A stretch of 23,338 nt of DNA from Clostridia bacterium (GTDB lineage: Bacteria > Bacillota > Clostridia > Christensenellales > Aristaeellaceae), in assembly GCA_016295665.1 (NCBI GenBank), contig JAEDKS010000015.1:1-23338 (forward strand), given 5' to 3'. The position numbers and the translations under genes are program-made. Each line of letters opens with the position of its first letter. The first letter of the stretch is position 1. Below, piece after piece: positions 7,274-13,233 of the stretch. Below the pieces are notes generated by a model. That model ran no database searches. It saw only the letters and a list, made by a program, of their open reading frames with translations, and had not been told where the DNA came from.

Positions 7274-7321
7274 AACATCTGTCACCGAATGAAAGCGCGG
7301 CACGAAATGGAGGAGGATTGC

Positions 7322-8167
7322 ATGGAGATGCTTTCAGTGAAGGGGCTGACCAAGAAATATCCGTCTTTCACCCTGCGGGAGGCGGCCTTTACCGTGGAGC
7401 CGGGGGAGATCATGGGCCTGATCGGGCGCAACGGCGCGGGCAAGTCCACGACGCTCAAATGCCTGACGGGCATGGTTCATCCGGACGGGGGCGAGATTGC
7501 CTTCTTCGGGCTTCCGCTTGCGGGGCATGAGCTGGAAATCCGCCAGCGCATGGCCTTCATGTCCGGCACGACCGATTTCTACATGCGGAAGAAGCTCCGC
7601 ACCATCACCGGGACCACGAAGGCCTTCTATCCCGGATGGGACGAGGCGGCCTATCGCCGGTATATGGAGCGCTTCCGTCTGGACGAGAACAAGACGCCTG
7701 CCACCCTGTCCGCCGGCATGCGGGTCAAGTACAGCCTGGCGCTGGCCATGAGCCATCATGCCGAGCTGCTGATTCTCGACGAGCCCACCAGCGGCCTGGA
7801 TCCCATCAGCCGTGACGAGCTGACGGACCTGTTCCTGTCCCTGCAGCGGGAGGGCGTGTCCATTCTGTTCTCCACCCATATCACCTCTGACCTGGAGAAG
7901 TGCGCCGACCGCATCACCTACATCCATGAGGGACGCATCATGAACAGCGAGTCGCTGCAGGATTTCCGGAGCCGCTACCGGCTGGTGCGCATGGACGGAG
8001 CCGTGCCGGAGGCGTGGCGTCCCCACCTGCTTGGCTGCAAGGAGGCAAAGCATGGCTTTACCGCGCTGATGGAGCGGGCCTGGACGGAGCAGCTCGGGGT
8101 TCCGTCGCAGGAGGCTGCCCTGGACGACGTGATGGTACATCTGGAAAAGGAGCATGATGAGAGATGA
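7322..8167 (+). CDS. ABC-2 type exporter, ATP-binding protein
   Basis: This 281-residue ABC ATPase has Walker A GRNGAGKST (35-43), signature LSAGM (129-133, a variant of LSGGQ), Walker B LLILDEP (149-155), D-loop SGLD and the H-loop His in FSTHIT (His186). The Q-loop region lacks the usual Gln and reads FMSGTTDFYM. The C-terminal extension after about residue 205 is typical of the group that includes B. subtilis YtrB and bacitracin-type exporters. It powers the membrane partner encoded next, with which it shares a 4-base ATGA overlap. ATG 7322 was chosen over an in-frame ATG at 7289 because GGAGGAGG (7309-7316) sits just ahead. What is exported is unknown; drugs, peptides or lipids are possible. 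The divergent TetR-type gene probably controls it. Confidence 0.93.
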   Translation: MEMLSVKGLTKKYPSFTLREAAFTVEPGEIMGLIGRNGAGKSTTLKCLTGMVHPDGGEIAFFGLPLAGHELEIRQRMAFMSGTTDFYMRKKLRTITGTTKAFYPGWDEAAYRRYMERFRLDENKTPATLSAGMRVKYSLALAMSHHAELLILDEPTSGLDPISRDELTDLFLSLQREGVSILFSTHITSDLEKCADRITYIHEGRIMNSESLQDFRSRYRLVRMDGAVPEAWRPHLLGCKEAKHGFTALMERAWTEQLGVPSQEAALDDVMVHLEKEHDER

Positions 8168-8811
8168 AGGCGTTGCTGAAAAAGGAGCTGTGCCTGGCGC
8201 TGCACCCGGTCAACGTGATCTTCCTGGCGATGTCCGCCTTTTTGCTGATTCCCAGCTATCCCTACTATGTGACGTTCTTCTACACCACGCTGGGCCTGTT
8301 CTTCGTGTGCCTGACCGGACGGGAGAACCACGACATGGAGTACACCATGCTGCTGCCCGTGCGCCGGTGCGACATGGTGCGGGCCCGTATGCTGCTGGCG
8401 GTGATCATTGAGCTGACGCAGGTGATCGTCTGCATCCCCTTTGCCGTCATCAGCCAGAAAATCAACCGGATTCCCAACGTCGTGGGCATGGAGGCCAACA
8501 TCGCCTTCTTCGGGCTGGCGCTGCTGCTGCTGGGCGTCTTCAACATCGTGTTCTTCCCGGCCTACTACCGCAAGCCTTCCGCCGTGGGCGTCTCCTTTGT
8601 GATCGCGTCGGTCGTGGAGGCGGTGGTCATCGTGGGGCTGGAATTGATGTGCCACTATGTCACCTTCTTCCGGCGGTATCTGGACACCCGGGGTCTGGTC
8701 TATCTGCCGCAGAAGCTGATGGTGCTGGGGCTTGGCATCGCGGCCTTCGCGGCGCTGACCGCGGTGGCCTGTCGCCTCTCCGAGCGGCGCTTCGAGCGGG
8801 TGGATTTCTGA
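8164..8811 (+). CDS. ABC-2 type exporter, membrane permease
   Basis: This 215-residue membrane protein has about six hydrophobic segments, near residues 17-33, 38-50, 78-97, 112-131, 140-162 and 184-203. It opens MKALLKKELCLAL, the short cytosolic lead-in seen in the small ABC-2 permease family. A conserved-looking stretch, GRENHDMEYTMLLPVRR, follows the second segment; this family often has a D-x-x-xx-LPV motif there, where the cytosolic loop contacts the ATPase. The gene overlaps the ATPase stop by 4 bases, which implies coupled translation and a matched complex of two permeases and two ATPases. No terminator hairpin is seen after the stop. The type is clear and the substrate unknown. Confidence 0.88.
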   Translation: MKALLKKELCLALHPVNVIFLAMSAFLLIPSYPYYVTFFYTTLGLFFVCLTGRENHDMEYTMLLPVRRCDMVRARMLLAVIIELTQVIVCIPFAVISQKINRIPNVVGMEANIAFFGLALLLLGVFNIVFFPAYYRKPSAVGVSFVIASVVEAVVIVGLELMCHYVTFFRRYLDTRGLVYLPQKLMVLGLGIAAFAALTAVACRLSERRFERVDF

Positions 8812-8863
8812 TTTCGCATTCCTTATTCCGTGCTTCTTTCAGCAATTACCAGCCCTGCGCGGC

Positions 8864-8892
8864 TTGCACCTTTCGCCAAAACACGCTATAAT
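8864..8892 (+). promoter_or_regulatory. Promoter of the DUF951/signal peptidase unit
   Basis: TTGCAC (8864-8869), 17 bases and a perfect TATAAT (8887-8892). AAAGGAG (8908-8914) serves the ATG at 8925. Confidence 0.85.
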
Positions 8893-8924
8893 ATCCGCAT
8901 ATCAACCAAAGGAGTTGAGGAACG

Positions 8925-9131
8925 ATGGAGGAAATCCGTCTTGGTGACGTGGTGCAGATGCGCAAGCAGCATCCCTGCGGCTCCAGCGAATGGACGGTGA
9001 CCCGCACCGGTGCGGATATCAAGATCAGGTGCTCCGGCTGCGGACGCATCGTGATGATGGATCGGGAAACCTTTCTCAAGCGGCGGAAGAAGGTGCTGAC
9101 ACAGGGCCCTGAAGTGCCGCCCGTGGTTTGA
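8925..9131 (+). CDS. DUF951 family small protein
   Basis: This 68-residue protein matches the DUF951 family of Firmicutes: LGDVVQMRKQHPCGSSEWTV followed by TGADIKIRCSGCGRIVMMDR. The paired CxxC-like Cys residues (Cys18 and CSGC) suggest a small zinc- or nucleic-acid-binding domain (inference). The function is not established; in other Firmicutes it is often found near chromosome partitioning or ribosome-associated genes. Here it is first in a unit with signal peptidase I, whose start codon overlaps its stop. Confidence 0.92.
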   Translation: MEEIRLGDVVQMRKQHPCGSSEWTVTRTGADIKIRCSGCGRIVMMDRETFLKRRKKVLTQGPEVPPVV

Positions 9132-9730
9132 CGCCCCAACTTCCTGCGAAAGAGAGGCGACACCGAAGGGTGCTTGCGGATGTACTGATGACCCTGCTGC
9201 TGCTGCTCGTCGTGCTGGCGGTGCGCCAGTATGTGGGCATGCCCATCCGGGTCAAGGGGAACAGCATGCTCTCCACGCTGCACAGCGGGGAGGTGCTGCT
9301 GGTTTCCCGCGTGGCGCTGCATACCCGCGGCATACAGCGGGGCGATGTGGTGATCTGCCATTACCCGGGACGCTACTGGGATCGGTGGCGCCTGGTGCGG
9401 CAGTCCTTCGTCAAGCGCGTGGTGGGGCTGCCGGGGGAAACGGTGGAGATCATCGAGGGCGTGGTGCATATCAACGGTGAGCCCGTGGAGGAACCCTATC
9501 TCGATGAGCGCCATACCCGGCGAAGGGCCAGCATGCCCGCACGGGTTCTGGGCGACGATGAGTATTTCGTGCTCGGGGACAACCGGGACAGCTCCAATGA
9601 CTCCCGGCGCATCGGGCCCATCCGGTCGGGCGATCTGGTCGGAGTGGTCACCCGGGTGGTCTGGCCCCTGAGCGCCCGGCGCTCCATACGCCCCGCAGAA
9701 AGCGGGTTCATGGAAAATGATGCCTTGTAA
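9128..9730 (+). CDS. lepB: Signal peptidase I
   Basis: This 200-residue type I signal peptidase removes signal peptides from exported proteins at the outer face of the membrane. A basic N-terminus (KERRHRR) precedes one membrane helix at about 16-34. The catalytic Ser46 is in KGNSMLSTL and the general base Lys96 in FVKRVVGLPGE. The late box GDNRDSSNDSRRIGPI is intact. The start is taken as TTG 9128, which overlaps the DUF951 stop (TTGA) and keeps the charged N-terminus; a GTG at 9170 would lose it. No good ribosome site precedes the TTG, so translation may depend on coupling. One plausible client is the exported protein encoded just downstream, which has its own promoter. Confidence 0.93.
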   Translation: MTPQLPAKERRHRRVLADVLMTLLLLLVVLAVRQYVGMPIRVKGNSMLSTLHSGEVLLVSRVALHTRGIQRGDVVICHYPGRYWDRWRLVRQSFVKRVVGLPGETVEIIEGVVHINGEPVEEPYLDERHTRRRASMPARVLGDDEYFVLGDNRDSSNDSRRIGPIRSGDLVGVVTRVVWPLSARRSIRPAESGFMENDAL

Positions 9731-9753
9731 AACGCGATTGTTACACCTGCGCC

Positions 9754-9782
9754 TTGCAAGGCTTTTCCTGATATGCTATAAT
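9754..9782 (+). promoter_or_regulatory. Promoter of the exported-protein gene
   Basis: TTGCAA (9754-9759), 17 bases and a perfect TATAAT (9777-9782) with a TGC extended element. It lies between lepB and the next gene, so the two are transcribed separately at least in part. Confidence 0.85.
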
Positions 9783-9809
9783 GTTGGCTGAAAGGGCTGG
9801 TGAACCACC

Positions 9810-11444
9810 ATGCGAAAGACGCTGCTGCTGTTCCTTGCACTTGCGATGCTGCTTCTGTGCGGCACGGCCTGTGCGGAATCCTTTACCTTTGACGCCATCC
9901 ATGCCACCTGTACGGTGGATGATGCCAATATCATCCTCACGCCTTCCAACCTGGCGCTCCATCCGGAGTGGATTGCTTCCCTGGGCACGACACAGGAGGC
10001 GATGGCGGCGGATTTTGCCGCCCGTGGCGTGCTTCTGCAGGCCTGGTCCACGGACGGGGAGCGCTGCCTGGAGATCAGCGCCATACAGGATGCGCGGGCG
10101 CTGGAGTACTGGGACATCAACGAGGTTGGGGAGAGCGGGCGCTTCACCTACCGCACCAGCCATTCCAAGAACCTGTGGTATCAGGAGGAGGGCTATACCT
10201 ATTCCTCTGCCACCTGGAAAAAGACCGATGCGGGCCGCTTCCTGCAGACGGAGTACAAGCGCGTGGTGAACGGCGAGACCGTGCGCGGCTTTCAGCGCCG
10301 CACGGTGCGCAACGGCTACACCATCACCATTGACTGCATCGTCTACGGGCGCCGCCTTCAGACCGCGGACAGCAACGCCATCAACAAGATCATGAACAGC
10401 TGGGCGTTCACCCAGGTGATTGCCAAGCCTGCGGACACCTCCTCCATCGTGCCGGGCAGCGGCGCCGCAGCCGTGATTCCCGCGCCGGACGGAGGCACCG
10501 AGGGCGATACCGGCTCCTCGACCGTACAGCCCGCCACCGCGCCCACCGTGCAGAGCCATCTGACCTTCGCCACGGAGCCCCCGGAGGAGACCAACACAGG
10601 CAAGTTCACCGTGACCGGCACGGCGGACGCGGGCACCCAGGTGATCGGCGTGCTGATGCGCATGTCCAGCACCACGCCCCTGAAGGTAGAAACCACCGCG
10701 AGCAAGACCGGCAAGTTCACCCTGGATGTGCAGCTGGATGCCGAGGGCGTGTGGCTGATGAGCGTCTCCACCTTTGTGAACGGACAGGAGGCGGACAGCC
10801 ATGTGTTTGCGAGAACCATCACCTATGGCAAGTCCCTGCTGGTGGTCAATCTGGACAACCCGCTTCCCACGGTGCTGACCGGCGACTCCCTCGTGATCTC
10901 CGGCTCCACCCTGAGCAGCGTGAACATCCAGTGCCTGGCGGGCGGCTCCTTCGACAAGTCGGTCAAGACGAACAGCAACGGCACCTTCAAATTCACCATT
11001 GATACCTCGGCGGAGGGAAGCTATGACATCGTGCTCTCCTTCCAGAAGGCAGGCTATGAGACCCGCCGCTTCACCGTGACCGCCACCCGCACCCTGACCG
11101 AGGAGGATCTCCGCAGCCGTGCCCGGGAGAGCGCCGTCAAGCCTGCCTACAGCACGCTGGTCTCCAAGCTGACGGGCTACACGGGCCGCGTCCTGACCTA
11201 TTCCATGTACGTGACCGACATCATGCAGGCGGGCGATGAGTGGATCATCTTCATGGCGATGAACTACTCCACCAAGAGCGGCTACTCCAACATCGTGGTC
11301 GTGACCACGGACACGGAGCCGCAGCTGGAGATTGGCAGCCAGCACAAGCTGTACGGCACCTGCATGGGCACCTACGAGGTGCAGAGCGAGGAGTCCGGCA
11401 CGAAGTTCTATCCCTGCATTGAGCTCCTGTTCTGGGACGAGTGA
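9810..11444 (+). CDS. Exported multidomain protein of unknown function
   Basis: I do not recognise this 544-residue protein as a named family. A signal peptide spans residues 1-22 (MRKT, long Leu run, cleavage after ACA). Residues about 24-205 form an N-terminal domain of alternating strands and helices with many aromatic residues, ending INKIMNSWAFT. Residues about 206-248 are a linker rich in Pro, Thr, Gly and Ser. Two beta-sandwich repeats of Ig type follow at about 250-340 and 345-430; each carries a matched T/N-xx-G-K/T-F-K/T-F/L-x-(I/V) strand, as in KTGKFTLDV and SNGTFKFTI. The final 110 residues look like an OB-fold (GRVLTYSMYVTDIM, IGSQHKLYGTCMGTYEV). The Cys in GTAC does not fit a lipobox. 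It has its own promoter and terminator. Role at the cell surface is likely; the activity is unknown. Confidence 0.82.
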   Translation: MRKTLLLFLALAMLLLCGTACAESFTFDAIHATCTVDDANIILTPSNLALHPEWIASLGTTQEAMAADFAARGVLLQAWSTDGERCLEISAIQDARALEYWDINEVGESGRFTYRTSHSKNLWYQEEGYTYSSATWKKTDAGRFLQTEYKRVVNGETVRGFQRRTVRNGYTITIDCIVYGRRLQTADSNAINKIMNSWAFTQVIAKPADTSSIVPGSGAAAVIPAPDGGTEGDTGSSTVQPATAPTVQSHLTFATEPPEETNTGKFTVTGTADAGTQVIGVLMRMSSTTPLKVETTASKTGKFTLDVQLDAEGVWLMSVSTFVNGQEADSHVFARTITYGKSLLVVNLDNPLPTVLTGDSLVISGSTLSSVNIQCLAGGSFDKSVKTNSNGTFKFTIDTSAEGSYDIVLSFQKAGYETRRFTVTATRTLTEEDLRSRARESAVKPAYSTLVSKLTGYTGRVLTYSMYVTDIMQAGDEWIIFMAMNYSTKSGYSNIVVVTTDTEPQLEIGSQHKLYGTCMGTYEVQSEESGTKFYPCIELLFWDE

Positions 11445-11470
11445 TCGTCCTCTATCTCCCCAAAATGGAA

Positions 11471-11510
11471 GGAACCGGCAGCCGCCGAAACGCGCTGCCG
11501 GTTTCTTTTT
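11471..11510 (+). terminator. Intrinsic terminator after the exported-protein gene
   Basis: AACCGGCAGC (11473-11482) pairs with GCTGCCGGTT (11494-11503), followed by TCTTTTT. It works best on the plus strand; it may also slow transcription coming from nth on the minus strand. Confidence 0.85.
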
Positions 11511-11537
11511 ACGCCGTATGCCTTTGTATGCCCGGGC

Positions 11538-12242
11538 TTATCCTTCCGCCGCGGTGCCTTTGGGTGTCGGGCGGTGGGTGGAGCGGTTCACACGCTCCGC
11601 CGCCTCCGCGTCCCGCTGAAGCAGCCGGTTGTAGCGGCACAGCGATGCCAGCGGGCACTCGCCGCACAGGGGGCGCTGCGCCTTGCAGACCCGGCGCCCG
11701 TGCCAGATGAGCCAGTGATGGGCGCGGCACCAGTCGGACTTGGGCGTGCACTTCATCAGCTGCTGCTCCGCCTCCTCCACCGTTTCCGCGTCCACCAGCC
11801 CGAGGCGGTTGCTCACCCGGAAAACGTGGGTGTCCACCGCAAAGGCCGGTACGCCAAAGGCGTTGGCAAGCACCACATTGGCGGTCTTGCGGCCCACGCC
11901 GGGCAGCGCTGTCAGCGCCTCCAGGGTGTCGGGCACCTGACCGCCGTGCTTTTCCACGATCTGCCGGCAGGCCGCGATGATGTTGCTGGCCTTGGTGCGG
12001 AAGCCGCAGCTCTTGACCAGGGGGAACAGCTCATCCAGGGACGCGCCCGCCATGGCGGTGGCATCGGGCCAGCGGGCGAACACGGCGGGAGTAACCTTGT
12101 TCACCTGCTTGTCGGTGCACTGCGCGGAGAGAATGGTGGCGACCAGGGTCTCGTAGGGATTGGTGAAGTGGAGCTCCGGCCCGGCGTCCGGGTAGGCTTG
12201 CTCCAGGGCGGCAAGGATGGCCTTCTTGGAAACAGGGGGCAT
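11538..12242 (-). CDS. nth: Endonuclease III (DNA glycosylase/AP lyase)
   Basis: This 234-residue base-excision repair enzyme removes oxidised pyrimidines and nicks at abasic sites. The helix-hairpin-helix LPGVGRKTANVV holds the catalytic Lys119, and VDTHV holds Asp137, matching E. coli Lys120 and Asp138. The C-terminal [4Fe-4S] loop is complete: Cys186-x6-Cys193-x2-Cys196-x5-Cys202. The C-terminal tail after about residue 210 is longer and more basic than usual. AAGGAG is well placed ahead of ATG 12242. It begins 19 bases after the folT stop on the same strand, so it is probably cotranscribed with folT and therefore partly under the tetrahydrofolate riboswitch. Confidence 0.96.
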   Translation of the reverse strand: MPPVSKKAILAALEQAYPDAGPELHFTNPYETLVATILSAQCTDKQVNKVTPAVFARWPDATAMAGASLDELFPLVKSCGFRTKASNIIAACRQIVEKHGGQVPDTLEALTALPGVGRKTANVVLANAFGVPAFAVDTHVFRVSNRLGLVDAETVEEAEQQLMKCTPKSDWCRAHHWLIWHGRRVCKAQRPLCGECPLASLCRYNRLLQRDAEAAERVNRSTHRPTPKGTAAEG

Positions 12243-12261
12243 GGTCAGAGGACTCCTTCCA

Positions 12262-12891
12262 TCAGATGCGGATCACGGATTGGGGCATGCGCTTCAGTCC
12301 GCGCAGCATCAGATACAGCATGATGACATTGACAGGGTACACGGCAACCTGCTTGATGAAGCGGTTGCAGACGCTGATCCAGGCGGGGAGGGTCGCTCCC
12401 TCGCCATAGACCGGCAGCACGAGCTGACGGAGCAGGACGGGCCAGTCGGTGCCGTCCGACACGGCCGTAAAGCCGGCAGCCGCCAGGAAGTAGGTATTGA
12501 GCAGGAAGTGACACACCAGCGACACGGACAGCAGGCACAGCATGGTGCGCAGCACGGAAACAGGACGCCTGTACAGGAACAGCCCGTACAGCAGCCCGCT
12601 GAGCGCCGCCGCCAGGGACAGCCCGGGATTGATGACCTGCCCGGTCAGAATGGTGCCCAGCGCGTCGCCGACCACCGCCACCAGCAGCCCGCCCACGGGC
12701 CCCAGCAGGTACCCGGCGATGGCGTTGGGCAGGAAGCCGAAGCTGATGCGCAGCCAGTTGCCCACGGAAATCGCGGTGATGCGGCTGAGGATGATCTGCA
12801 GCGCCACCAGAATGCCCATCACGCACAGCTTGTAGGTGGTCAGGTGGGTGCAGATGCGCCAGTAGGATGCACGAAAAACGGATTGCGACAT
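12262..12891 (-). CDS. folT: ECF transporter S component, folate-specific (FolT)
   Basis: This 209-residue membrane protein is the substrate-binding subunit of an energy-coupling-factor folate transporter. It has about six hydrophobic helices and the family pattern LCVMGILVALQIILSRITAI, SVGNWLRISFGFLPNAIAGYLLGP and GGLLVAVVGDALG. The A/S-rich first helix is where S components dock on EcfT. It must share the EcfA1-EcfA2-EcfT module, which is not in this window. The identification rests on both the protein pattern and the riboswitch in front of it, which binds tetrahydrofolate. ATG 12891 has AGGAGG eight bases upstream, lying inside the riboswitch expression platform. nth follows after 19 bases. 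Confidence 0.93.
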   Translation of the reverse strand: MSQSVFRASYWRICTHLTTYKLCVMGILVALQIILSRITAISVGNWLRISFGFLPNAIAGYLLGPVGGLLVAVVGDALGTILTGQVINPGLSLAAALSGLLYGLFLYRRPVSVLRTMLCLLSVSLVCHFLLNTYFLAAAGFTAVSDGTDWPVLLRQLVLPVYGEGATLPAWISVCNRFIKQVAVYPVNVIMLYLMLRGLKRMPQSVIRI

Positions 12892-12934
12892 AAAAACCGC
12901 CTCCTGAAAAGATTCAGATTCGCAAGAGGCAGTT
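12892..12934 (-). promoter_or_regulatory. Riboswitch expression platform that hides the folT ribosome site
   Basis: On the minus strand AACTGCCTC (12934-12926) pairs with GAGGCGGTT (12903-12895), with an inner CTGAA/TTCAG helix in between. The 3' arm contains the folT AGGAGG, and five T residues follow just before the ATG. The hairpin can therefore block translation and may also terminate weakly. The 5' arm contains CTGCC, complementary to GGCAG in aptamer helix P1, so hairpin and free P1 strand compete. Confidence 0.75.
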
Positions 12935-12949
12935 CTGTATCATCGTTTA

Positions 12950-13050
12950 CAGCAGCGGGATGCGCCGCGGGCACCGCACCGGAGAACCGGCTTCGTTTCA
13001 TGACAACTCCCCGTTCATGAACACTTAACGCGCCAGCAGCTACTCTGCCA
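12950..13050 (-). ncRNA. Tetrahydrofolate (THF) riboswitch aptamer
   Basis: Read on the minus strand, the conserved landmarks appear in order: GAGTAG, GCGTTAAGTG, GAACGGG with GTTGTC, ACGAAG, GCGGTG and GCATCC(C)GC. Predicted helices are P1 TGGCAG/CTGCTG (two wobbles), P2 GCTGCTGGC/GCCCGCGGC (8 of 9 pairs), P3 TTCATG/CATGAA (perfect), and a hairpin CCGG-TTCT-CCGG (perfect). The helix sequences differ from the well-studied examples while pairing is kept. A GGGA/TCCC pseudoknot is possible. The element lies between the folT promoter and folT, the usual place for this class. Confidence 0.95.
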
Positions 13051-13067
13051 GATACGAATCCATCAAG

Positions 13068-13096
13068 ATTGTACAGCATTCGCCCGGGGAAAGCAA
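13068..13096 (-). promoter_or_regulatory. Promoter of folT-nth
   Basis: On the minus strand TTGCTT (13096-13091), 17 bases and TACAAT (13073-13068). RNA would start near 13061, about 11 bases before the riboswitch. Confidence 0.75.
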
Positions 13097-13159
13097 GAGG
13101 CGATGCAGATAAAATACATTCCGGGCAGAGGAAACGGGAGGGAAAGGTCGGATTTTGCA

Positions 13160-13189
13160 TTGACTTTGGAACCGTTTCCATGCTATAAT
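13160..13189 (+). promoter_or_regulatory. GH13 gene promoter with operator in the spacer
   Basis: TTGACT (13160-13165) and a perfect TATAAT (13184-13189) with a TGC extended element are 18 bases apart. The spacer contains TGGAACCGTTTCCA (13167-13180), a near-perfect palindrome centred on CG. It fits a LacI/GalR-family operator (a CcpA- or MalR-type site), placed to block RNA polymerase directly. Confidence 0.85.
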
Positions 13190-13233
13190 AACCGCGGCTT
13201 CCCAACGAAAAGACATCATAATGGGGTTTGCTC

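Noticed and set aside
9810..9875. A lipoprotein signal at the start of the exported protein.
   Set aside because: The residues before the Cys (GTA) do not fit a lipobox; ACA fits ordinary signal peptidase I cleavage.
9741..11345. A 534-codon minus-strand frame opposite the exported protein, and similar long antisense frames at 13216-15081, 17069-19285, 18862-20679 and 20625-21971.
   Set aside because: All lie over well-supported plus-strand genes, lack ribosome sites and show shadow-type composition.
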